64,000 nucleotides of DNA from a bacterium (GTDB taxonomy: Bacteria > Bacteroidota > Ignavibacteria > Kapaibacteriales > UBA7675). Where the stretch lies: positions 62,001 to 126,000 of the forward strand of contig JAUIKM010000003.1 of assembly GCA_030430495.1 (NCBI GenBank), written 5' to 3'. The notes under the pieces were generated by a model that ran no database searches, was not told where the DNA came from, and was given only the letters and a program-made list of their open reading frames with translations. The position numbers and the translations under genes were made by a program. Of this stretch, positions 55,125 to 64,000 are shown one piece after another (position 1 is the first letter of the stretch; each line of letters starts with the position of its first letter).

Positions 55125-56093
55125 ATGCCCGAAACCTCTCCAGTTCTGGAATCCATACTCAGCCGCGCCGCACAGGCCGGCAAACGCATCGCCCTGCCCG
55201 ATTCCGGCGATCCGCGCAGCATCGAAGCCGCACACATCGCGCTCGAACGCGGGATCTGCCGCCCGGTGCTCGTCGTCGGATCCGACGGCGGCTCTGCAAA
55301 CAACAATCAAGCTCTGGAATCAGTCAGCGCCGCCGACCTGCCGGGTTTTGACGATCTGGCGCGGCGTCTGCACGACAAACGCAAACACAAAGGTTTGACG
55401 GAAGCGCAGGCGCGAACTCTCGCCGCCGAGCCGCTCTACCTGGCGGGGCTGATGCTCGACGCGGGCCTCGTCGACGGCTGCGTGGCGGGTTCGCTCAGCA
55501 CGACGGCCGACGTCCTGCGCGCCGGCATCCACACGGTGGGCCTGGCGCCGGGGCTCAGCACGGTCTCCAGTTTTTTCCTCATGCTCGCGCCGGATTATAC
55601 GCTGGCGTTTGCCGACAGCGGCGTGGTGCCCGACCCGGATGCACGCCAGATGGCCGACATCAGCATTGCCACCTGCGCCAATTACGAGCGGCTCACCGGA
55701 CAGAAAGCTTACGCCGCACTGCTGGCCTTCTCGACTCTGGGCAGCGCCGAGCACGCCTCACTCCACAAAATTCGCGCTTGCCTGGAATTGCTCCGCAGCG
55801 AACAGCCGGAGCTGACGGTTGACGGCGAGCTGCAATTTGACGCGGCCTTTGTTCCGGCCGTGGCACAGCGCAAGGCGCCCGACTCTCCCGTGGCGGGCCG
55901 CGCCAATGTATTTATCTTTCCCGACCTCAATTCCGGCAACATCGCATACAAAATCGCCGAGCGCCTCGGCGGCCTGCAAGCGATCGGCCCGAACGTTCAG
56001 GGTTTAAAAAAACCGTATCTTGATCTTTCGCGCGGCTGTTCCGCCGGAGACATCGTCGTCAGCATGGCGCTGGCATCGATCATGGCCGACTGA
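55125..56093 (+). CDS. pta: Phosphate acetyltransferase (phosphotransacetylase)
   Basis: 322 aa, the short single-domain form. Motifs: RIALPDSGDPRSIEAAHIAL, GLMLDAGLVDGCVAGSLSTT, VLRAGIHTVG, SSFFLMLAPDYTLAFADSGV, ARQMADISIATC, AALLAFSTLGSA, the DGELQFDAAF stretch, and FPDLNSGNIAYKIAERLGG. It interconverts acetyl-CoA and acetyl phosphate. Together with the acetyl-CoA synthetase gene at 61645 this indicates active acetate metabolism; no acetate kinase gene was seen in the window. Confidence 0.93.
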   Translation: MPETSPVLESILSRAAQAGKRIALPDSGDPRSIEAAHIALERGICRPVLVVGSDGGSANNNQALESVSAADLPGFDDLARRLHDKRKHKGLTEAQARTLAAEPLYLAGLMLDAGLVDGCVAGSLSTTADVLRAGIHTVGLAPGLSTVSSFFLMLAPDYTLAFADSGVVPDPDARQMADISIATCANYERLTGQKAYAALLAFSTLGSAEHASLHKIRACLELLRSEQPELTVDGELQFDAAFVPAVAQRKAPDSPVAGRANVFIFPDLNSGNIAYKIAERLGGLQAIGPNVQGLKKPYLDLSRGCSAGDIVVSMALASIMAD

Positions 56094-56236
56094 GCTGCGT
56101 TCCTTCTGCGCGACGCAGTTTGTTTAACAGGCAGAATGCGTTCGCCGGCCGAACGCTTCGGCGGAGCGAGTGTATTAAACACAACAGCGGCGCACAGTAC
56201 CTGCCGTTCGGGCAACAGCGACTTAAACACAGCGGC

Positions 56237-56977
56237 ATGATTTATTTTCTCTCCGACGTACATCTTGGCCTGGGCGACCGCGCGACGGACCGCCAACGCG
56301 AGCGCGACCTGGTGAAGTTTCTGCGCACAATCGCGCCGGATCTGGACGAGCTCTACATCGTCGGCGACCTGTTCGACTTCTGGTTCGACTACCGCAGCGT
56401 AATTCCGCGCTACCACGTGCGCACGCTGGGCGCGCTGGCGGAGCTGAGCGACGCGGGCATTCCGATTCATTATTTAATTGGCAATCACGACTTCGGCCAC
56501 CGCGACTTCTTTGAGCGGGAACTTAACATTCGGGTTTACCAGGACGATCTTAAACTGGAGCTGCAGGGCAAACGCGTGTACATCGCCCACGGCGACGGCA
56601 AGGTGGCCAACGACCGCGGTTACCTGATTTTGCGCGCCATCCTGCGCAACCGCATCTGCCAGAAACTCTACCGCGCACTGCACCCGGACATCGGCATCGG
56701 GCTGGCGGCCAAAACCTCTCGTACAAGCCGCGCTCACACGGACGCCCGCGACTACGGCGAGGACGACGGCATGCGCCAGTTTGCGCGCGCCACTATTAAA
56801 CAGGAAGGCTGGGACTACGTGGTCATGGGACATCGCCACATCCCCATCGACGAGGAACACGACGGCGGCCGCTACATCAACCTGGGCGACTGGCTGGTAC
56901 ACCGCACGGTCGGACGTATGATCGACGGCAGGATCGAGATTGTCAAGGTCGACGACATTTTAGACGGCAGACTTTAA
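56237..56977 (+). CDS. lpxH: UDP-2,3-diacylglucosamine diphosphatase-like metallophosphoesterase
   Basis: About 246 aa from the ATG at 56237; the upstream frame from 56120 has no ribosome site. The metallophosphoesterase signature is complete: FLSDVHLG, GDLFDFWFDY, GNHDF, AHGDGKV and GHRHIP with the RYINLGDWL stretch. LpxH hydrolyses UDP-2,3-diacylglucosamine to lipid X in lipid A synthesis at the inner membrane; the DFWF and YIAHGD features support that assignment over a generic phosphatase. This implies an LPS-containing outer membrane. It ends the plus-strand run and is followed by an 811-bp gap. Confidence 0.85.
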   Translation: MIYFLSDVHLGLGDRATDRQRERDLVKFLRTIAPDLDELYIVGDLFDFWFDYRSVIPRYHVRTLGALAELSDAGIPIHYLIGNHDFGHRDFFERELNIRVYQDDLKLELQGKRVYIAHGDGKVANDRGYLILRAILRNRICQKLYRALHPDIGIGLAAKTSRTSRAHTDARDYGEDDGMRQFARATIKQEGWDYVVMGHRHIPIDEEHDGGRYINLGDWLVHRTVGRMIDGRIEIVKVDDILDGRL

Positions 56978-57788
56978 CACCTCCCAATCCGGCTTGAGCG
57001 CTTCGCCTGCGGACAGGCTTGCTTTATGCTTTTGTCAGCCCCGCAGTGCGGAGGCTTTGAGTTTCGGGTATGTTTTCACCATACGAACTCGCTGTGCTGG
57101 GCTGGTTTGACGCATCCGAAGCGCGCACCGGCTCGTCACCTTGCGCTGCGCGACACTGAACTTCACTTGAGACTGTAGTCTGTGAACCGGGCGTTTGCGG
57201 CTCGACGCAATCCGGTTCACGGCGGCTCACGCGTGTTACGCCTGGTTTTTTCGCCCGTTCACACGCGAAACCGACCCGTTCACCCACGTTCTGAGCGCCG
57301 TTCAGTTTTTTCGGCTGTGAAAGGGTTGACGGAATGATTAACGTTGAATCGGCGCGGGCAGACCGGTTGTGCGCGTCGGCAGGGAGGTCACTGGGTTGAT
57401 GGCATGCTGAACGAGCCCGCGCGGAGCGGGTAAGGGAAGCTATATTGGTGGGTATCGTTTTGGAAAGGTGGTGGTGTCGGGGTGGGTCCTTTGATCACGC
57501 AAAGGTCCAAACTTTTTAAACTGACTTCTAACTTGAAGTCTCCCTCGCGCTCAAAATCACCGCGCCCTCACACTCGCTTCGACATCACACACTCGTCGAC
57601 TGTAAACCGACACAAATATTCGTTACTCGAATCTGCACGACCAGCAAAAAAGTCATCGAGCCTGAGCCGAAGTGTAAACGAGGCTCAAAGCGATCAGTAT
57701 TTCAGTCCTGGTCTTTGAGTATGGCCGCAAGTCAACCCGACCTGCAAGGCAGCCTCAAAGTCAAACACAAAAGCGCGTTTAACCTCCC
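56978..57788. other. 811-bp non-coding region between converging transcription units
   Basis: The largest unexplained gap after 31794-32679. It contains a hairpin at 57182-57220 with repeated CCGTTCAC words (57211-57290), and a TTGAGCGCTTCGCCT word at 56992 also present near 23284. A 78-aa frame at 57482-57718 is Ser/Lys-rich with no motif, and I do not believe it. No tRNA, tmRNA, SRP or RNase P signature was recognised. Confidence 0.4.
57182..57220. repeat. Hairpin with nested stem in the 811-bp gap
   Basis: GTGAACCGG (57182-57190) and CCGGTTCAC (57212-57220) form a perfect 9-bp stem; inside, GCGT and ACGC add a second stem, leaving a loop TTGCGGCTCG. Likely a structured RNA element or protein-binding dyad. 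Confidence 0.55.
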
Positions 57789-60110
57789 CTAACCCAGCAC
57801 CTGCAACTTTGCATATTTTAACAAAAGAGTCTTCTCCCCTACCGACTTAAACCGCACGATCGCGCGCTGTCCGTCGCCGCTGCCGGCCACGCGCAGAACC
57901 TGGCCCTCGCCAAAAGAGCTGTGGCCCACGCGCATGCCCGGACGTATCTTCGCCCGGCCGCCGCTCTCTTCCGGCGGAAGCTGCGAATAACTTTCGTCCT
58001 CGTTGGCCGGAATGTCGTTAAACAAGGTCTCTTCTTTTGGTTTGCGACGCACCCCGTCGCCCGGACGAGCCGCACGGAAATTGCCGGAGAGAGCGCCCAG
58101 ATCGCGCTGACGACCAATTCCGAGTTTTTCTACCAACTCCGGCCTGATCTCGTCCAGAAATCCCGAAGGCATCGGATATGAAAGTTCGCCGAATCGATAG
58201 CGACGCTCGCAGTGCGAAAGATAAACGCGCTGCTCGGCCCGCGTGATAGCAACGTAGAACAAACGGCGCTCCTCCTCCAACTCGTCCGGCTGCTGCTCCG
58301 CGCGCGACAGCGGAAACAGGCCCTTTTCCATGCCGACAACGCAGACAACCGGGAATTCCAGCCCCTTGGCGCCGTGCATCGTCATTAACGTCACGACGTC
58401 GTCCGCATCGACCATCTGCTCGGTATCGTCCACGAGCGCAACTTCCTGCAGGTACTCGGCCAGGCCCGCGTCGGGACGCGCCTCGGTAAACTCCGCGATG
58501 TGTGAAATCACGCGCTGTACATTGTTCCAGCGGTCCAGGTTTTCCTCGCCGCCTGCTTCGGCGTAATAACTTAACAACTTGCTTTCGTCGATGTACGCAC
58601 GCGCCAGCTCATGCGCCGGCAAGTTGTTAAGTTGGTCGATGTACGTGCGGACAAAGCGCGCAAATTCCTGAATGGCGGTGCGGGCGCGCTTCTGCAGATG
58701 CGGCACGTGCTCGACGTTGTTACAGGCCTCAAAGACGGAGAGATTCTGCTCCTGCGCAAAACGCGTTAAACGCCCCAGCGTTGTTTTACCGATGCCGCGC
58801 GCGGGCTCGTTGATAACACGCAGCAGGCTTTCACTGTCGCTCGGGTTGACAAGCAGTTTGAGATAAGCCAGAACGTCCTTGACTTCCTTGCGGCGATAAA
58901 ACGAAATGCCGCCCACGATTCTGTAGGGAACGCCGGCCGAACGCAATGCGTCCTCCAACACCTGCGACTGCGCGTTGATGCGGTACAGTACCGCACAGTC
59001 GCTGTACTTGAGACCGTGTTCGCGTTTGTTTTCGCGGATCACATCCACGACGGAAGACGCTTCCTCGCGCTCATCGCGACAGCGACGCTGGTAGATCGGA
59101 TCGCCGTCGTCGTTCTCCGTCCAGAGTTCCTTTTTCAATTGTCGCCGATTGTTAACAATCACGTCGTTGGCCGCGGCCAGGATGCGCTTGGTCGAGCGGT
59201 AATTGCGCTCCAGTCGCACCACCGTGGCATCTTTAAAATCAGCTTCAAACGTCAGGATATTTTCGATGTCCGCGCCGCGCCAGCGATAGATGCTCTGGGC
59301 GTCATCGCCGACCACGCAGAGATTGCGGTGTTTCCAGGCCAGCAACTGCACCGCGCGGTACTGCGGTTTGTTCGTGTCTTGATACTCATCAACCAGCACG
59401 TGTTGAAAGCGCTCGCGGTAGTTGTCGAGAACTGCCGGAAAAGCCTCAAACAGACGAATAATGTTAATTAACAGATCGTCAAAATCCATCGCATTGCTGC
59501 GCTTGAGATTTTGTTCGTATTCCTTGTAAACCAGTCCGGTCTGTTTTTCAAAAATGGAGTCGGCATTGCGGCTGTACTCTTCCCAGGGCGTCATGGAGTT
59601 TTTGGCCGAAGAGATGGCCGAGCGAACGGCCTGCGGCGTGTGCTCCTGCTGCGAAATGCCCAGATTGGTCATGATCAGCTTGATCAGATTGAGCGAGTCT
59701 TCGCTGTCGTGAATCGAGAACGACGAGGTGTAGCCCAGTTTATCTGCTTCGCGGCGCAGAATGCGTGCAAAAATTGAGTGAAAGGTTCCCGCCCAGATTT
59801 TGAACGCCGCATCATCGCCGACCAGACGCGCAATGCGTTCGCGCATTTCCGCCGCAGCTTTGTTGGTGAACGTCAACGCGAGAATATTCCACGGTTTAAC
59901 GCCGCGCGTAATCAGATGGGCGATGCGAAAAGTCAATGCGCGCGTCTTGCCGCTGCCCGCACCGGCCAAAATCAGCAAGGGACCGTTCTGATGTTCAACA
60001 GCTTTGCGTTGTTCGCTGTTTAAACCGGCCAGCAGGGACCGCACCGCAGCGTCGGAGGACGTATTAACAGAATCGGAGGATTCGGCGGGTTTGAGCCGTA
60101 CTCTTTTCAT
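57789..60110 (-). CDS. UvrD/Rep/PcrA-type 3'-5' DNA helicase
   Basis: 773 aa, a normal length for PcrA/UvrD. Motifs in order: Walker A ILAGAGSGKTRALTFRI (about residue 48), Ia LTFTNKAAAEMRERI, motif II VDEYQDTNKPQYR, III GDDAQSIYRWRGAD, IV ERNYRSTKRIL, GGISFYRRKEVKDVLAYLKL, V LMTMHGAKGLEFPVV, VI FYVAITRAEQRVYLSHC. The C-terminal 60 residues (KIRPGMRVGHSSFGEGQVL) are the Tudor-like domain that contacts RNA polymerase in PcrA. It unwinds DNA in repair and removes stalled complexes. Last gene of the minus-strand run after dapB (63 bp). Confidence 0.94.
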   Translation of the reverse strand: MKRVRLKPAESSDSVNTSSDAAVRSLLAGLNSEQRKAVEHQNGPLLILAGAGSGKTRALTFRIAHLITRGVKPWNILALTFTNKAAAEMRERIARLVGDDAAFKIWAGTFHSIFARILRREADKLGYTSSFSIHDSEDSLNLIKLIMTNLGISQQEHTPQAVRSAISSAKNSMTPWEEYSRNADSIFEKQTGLVYKEYEQNLKRSNAMDFDDLLINIIRLFEAFPAVLDNYRERFQHVLVDEYQDTNKPQYRAVQLLAWKHRNLCVVGDDAQSIYRWRGADIENILTFEADFKDATVVRLERNYRSTKRILAAANDVIVNNRRQLKKELWTENDDGDPIYQRRCRDEREEASSVVDVIRENKREHGLKYSDCAVLYRINAQSQVLEDALRSAGVPYRIVGGISFYRRKEVKDVLAYLKLLVNPSDSESLLRVINEPARGIGKTTLGRLTRFAQEQNLSVFEACNNVEHVPHLQKRARTAIQEFARFVRTYIDQLNNLPAHELARAYIDESKLLSYYAEAGGEENLDRWNNVQRVISHIAEFTEARPDAGLAEYLQEVALVDDTEQMVDADDVVTLMTMHGAKGLEFPVVCVVGMEKGLFPLSRAEQQPDELEEERRLFYVAITRAEQRVYLSHCERRYRFGELSYPMPSGFLDEIRPELVEKLGIGRQRDLGALSGNFRAARPGDGVRRKPKEETLFNDIPANEDESYSQLPPEESGGRAKIRPGMRVGHSSFGEGQVLRVAGSGDGQRAIVRFKSVGEKTLLLKYAKLQVLG

Positions 60111-60173
60111 TGTTTAAGTTCTTATGTGTTGTGCGCAGGCGAAAGACGGTATCAAACCACCGTTTCAAGCGCA

Positions 60174-60917
60174 TTAAAGCTGCGGAAAAATGTCGCTGAA
60201 GTCGTGAAAGCCGCGTTTGCCGTTTAACCAGCGCGCTGCCCGCAAAGCACCGTGCGCAAAACCCTCGCGATTGCGGGCGCGATGCGTCAGTTCAATGCTG
60301 TCGGCCGGTGAATCGATGACAAACATGTGCGTGCCGGGTATGTCCCCGCCGCGCGTGGATGACACGTGCAGGTCCGCCGCGTCAATGACGCCGCCGCTGC
60401 GATCCGTTAAAACCCGCTGTTTGCCGCCGTGTTCCTGAAGAACGATGTTGGCCAGCTCCATCGCCGTGCCGCTGGGGCTGTCGGCTTTGCGCCGGTGATG
60501 AAACTCGTGCAGCATCACGTCATATTCATCGTAGCGGCTTGTCAGTGCGGCCGCGTGACGCACCATCGCAAAAAACATGTTCATGCCGATGGAAAAATTC
60601 GATCCGACCACGCAGCCGATCCCGGCCCGTTTAACCAGGTCGCGCACCTCGTCGCGCCGAGCATCCCACCCCGTCGTGCCGATGACAACCGGTTTACCCA
60701 GCTCCGCAAGGTGTTTAACTGTTCCGGCCACAGCATGTGGCAGCGAAAAGTCGATTGCCACGTCAAAATTTGCATCCACATCGCCGTGCAACGGTCGATT
60801 TTCATCGAACAGAGCCGTTATTTCGCAGTTGTGTCCAGGCGCCAGACGCTCGATCAATTGCCCCATCACGCCGTGACCGACGAGCGCGACGCGTATATTT
60901 TCCCGACTGTCACTCAC
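60174..60917 (-). CDS. dapB: 4-hydroxy-tetrahydrodipicolinate reductase
   Basis: 247 aa. N-terminal NAD(P)H-binding motif VALVGHGVMGQLIERLA and VVIGTTGWDA. The catalytic/substrate motif is HEFHHRRKADSPSGTAMELA (His-His and Lys), then GDIPGTHMFVIDSPADSIEL and GFAHGALRAARWLNGKRGFH. It reduces hydroxytetrahydrodipicolinate on the way to diaminopimelate and lysine. Its start overlaps the end of the FtsE-like gene by 8 bp. Confidence 0.94.
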   Translation of the reverse strand: MSDSRENIRVALVGHGVMGQLIERLAPGHNCEITALFDENRPLHGDVDANFDVAIDFSLPHAVAGTVKHLAELGKPVVIGTTGWDARRDEVRDLVKRAGIGCVVGSNFSIGMNMFFAMVRHAAALTSRYDEYDVMLHEFHHRRKADSPSGTAMELANIVLQEHGGKQRVLTDRSGGVIDAADLHVSSTRGGDIPGTHMFVIDSPADSIELTHRARNREGFAHGALRAARWLNGKRGFHDFSDIFPQL

Positions 60918-61626
60918 TTTTGGCCGTCCCCTTGTTTGTCATGGAGAGAAAAGCCTCCGGCGGCGTGTGGCTCAGCCTGCCTTCGTTAACGTAGAGGTGA
61001 CGCGCCTCCGGGAAGGCGTCCAGCATGGTTTGGCTGTGCGTTGCCAGCACAAGGCCGCAGCCCTTGCCGTGCACTTCGTTGAGCACGCGGACGACGGCTT
61101 CCATCGTCTGGTCGTCCATGTTGCTCGTCGGCTCGTCGGCAAAGAGCATTTCAGGTTCGTGCACGATGGCGCGCGCCAGCGCCGCCAGGTGTTTTTCACC
61201 GCCGGAAAGACTGGAGGGCATGCGGTTGCGCAGGTAGGAAATGCCGACTTCGCCCAGTACGCGCAGGCCGCGTTTGTCCGCTTCGCGCCGGTTGTGGCCC
61301 ACCGCGTACATCTGGATCACGACGTTTTCGTAGACTGTCAGGTCATCAAAGAGTTTACAGTCCTGGTACACAATGCCCATGCGTCGGCGCAGAGCCGCCA
61401 GGCGTCGTTTGCCGATGCGGTGAATATCGACTCCGTCGATGCGCACAATGCCTGCGCCAGGCTTCAAATCGCCGTATAACACGCGCATCAGGCTGGTTTT
61501 TCCCGCGCCTGTCGGCCCCAGCAGCAGACAGGGACGCTCCTCGTCAAAACTGTCGCTCACGGCGTTGAGCGCCGGAAAGGGTTCGCTTTTGTAGACCAGG
61601 CTGACGCCGTCCAGTTCAATCCTCAT
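60910..61626 (-). CDS. FtsE-like ABC ATP-binding protein
   Basis: 238 aa. Walker A LLGPTGAGKTSLMRVLYGDL, Q-loop MGIVYQDCKLFDDLTVYENV, signature LSGGEKHLAALARAIVHEPE, Walker B MLFADEPTSNMD and H-loop ATHSQ. The RMGIVYQDCKLFDDLTVYENV stretch and short length are typical of FtsE; FtsEX couples ATP use to peptidoglycan hydrolases at division. The signature Lys-His-Leu instead of Gln-Gln-Arg is unusual. No ftsX gene is visible beside it, so the partner must be elsewhere. Overlaps dapB by 8 bp; 18 bp after acs. Confidence 0.85.
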   Translation of the reverse strand: MRIELDGVSLVYKSEPFPALNAVSDSFDEERPCLLLGPTGAGKTSLMRVLYGDLKPGAGIVRIDGVDIHRIGKRRLAALRRRMGIVYQDCKLFDDLTVYENVVIQMYAVGHNRREADKRGLRVLGEVGISYLRNRMPSSLSGGEKHLAALARAIVHEPEMLFADEPTSNMDDQTMEAVVRVLNEVHGKGCGLVLATHSQTMLDAFPEARHLYVNEGRLSHTPPEAFLSMTNKGTAKSE

Positions 61627-61644
61627 GGTTCCCCGCGGCGCTCC

Positions 61645-63705
<2,061 letters not shown>

Positions 63706-63879
63706 AGGACATCAGTGTGTAAGGTCTGGAAGAACATTCGGAGTAGAACAGTCGGCGGTCGCCGCGGACCGCGCGCCAAATATGCAACGTCCGGCCGGGA
63801 ATTCCAATCCGCGCGGGAGGCGCAAACGGGAGCTCGCGGCCGGACGTAAACAGGCCATCCTTCCGGCTATGGGCCGCCG

Positions 63880-63999
63880 TCAGGAACTGTGTGCGCCGTC
63901 GGCGCGCAGCTTTTTCACCATCTCGCGATGCTGCAGGCGCTGCTCGCGGCGCAGCGCGGCTTCGTTGAAGCGCCGCTTCTCTTCATCGCTTTCCACTTC
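63880..63999 (-). CDS. C-terminal end of a gene cut by the window edge
   Basis: On the minus strand an open frame enters from the right edge and ends at the TGA 63882-63880. The visible 39 residues are strongly charged and helical: DEEKRRFNEAALRREQRLQ, then HREMVKKLRADGAHSS. It resembles the coiled tail of a membrane or cytoskeletal protein; nothing more can be said. About 175 bp separate it from acs, which may share its transcript or start a new one. Confidence 0.6.
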   Translation of the reverse strand, partial: EVESDEEKRRFNEAALRREQRLQHREMVKKLRADGAHSS

Positions 64000-64000
64000 C

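Noticed and set aside
57482-57718. 78-aa frame in the 811-bp gap
   Set aside because: Ser/Lys-rich, no ribosome site, no family resemblance and no conserved start.

Overview
The window is moderately GC-rich chromosomal DNA from a Gram-negative bacterium, most likely of the FCB/Bacteroidota side. The signs are: C-terminal type 9 secretion (T9SS) sorting domains on two large secreted proteins; TolB/PD40-OmpA and VWA-OmpA envelope proteins; a helical-repeat protein of a type common in Bacteroidota; three promoters that fit the Bacteroidota -7 pattern TAnnTTTG; and LpxH, implying LPS. The exact lineage cannot be read from the sequence. No rRNA, tRNA, CRISPR array, transposase or integrase was recognised.

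Layout. (A) 568-17178: five consecutive plus-strand genes, four encoding very large proteins (678, 1397, 1059, 1675 and about 687 aa). They are tightly packed and lack signal peptides. The first ends in a phage-fibre type S74 intramolecular chaperone, the third has a nuclease-like His/Asn motif, and the fourth looks like a DUF6603 protein. No phage head, tail-tube, sheath or portal gene accompanies them. This is the best candidate for an undescribed system. (B) 17314-23231: an alpha/beta hydrolase, a helical-repeat protein on the minus strand, then two small proteins, a guanidine-modifying enzyme-like protein and an ankyrin protein. (C) 23567-26061: an AT-richer island with its own promoter, carrying a translationally coupled tcmP-DUF5131 pair, followed by a convergent GIY-YIG-like gene. 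(D) 26113-40387: envelope and secretion region with two OmpA-type proteins, a lipoprotein with a Cys/His peptidase-like domain, a 892-aa T9SS cargo, a subtilisin-like T9SS cargo, a small exported protein and a gamma carbonic anhydrase-like protein.

(E) 41097-47267: the translation block rplM-rpsI / rpsB-tsf / pyrH-frr (minus strand), followed by a TPR protein. A promoter lies upstream and hairpin terminators or attenuators lie between the pairs. Ribosomal protein S2 carries a long Ala/Pro/Glu/Lys repeat tail. (F) 47375-49921: mazG and an ABC-2 exporter pair in overlapping reading frames. (G) 50279-52093: rsmI with an acidic repeat head and a basic/acidic repeat tail. (H) 52309-56977: a plus-strand run of yggS-like, purine nucleoside phosphorylase, lipoprotein, phosphotransacetylase and lpxH genes. 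(I) 57789-63705: a minus-strand run acs, ftsE-like, dapB, uvrD/pcrA-like. The window ends inside another minus-strand gene.

Two features run across the window. One is a family of near-perfect palindromes (GAGCT-TGAGCCC type) in intergenic positions. The other is a marked tendency for TTAA-containing codon pairs inside otherwise GC-rich genes. Gene functions come from recognisable motifs and family knowledge; no database search was possible.
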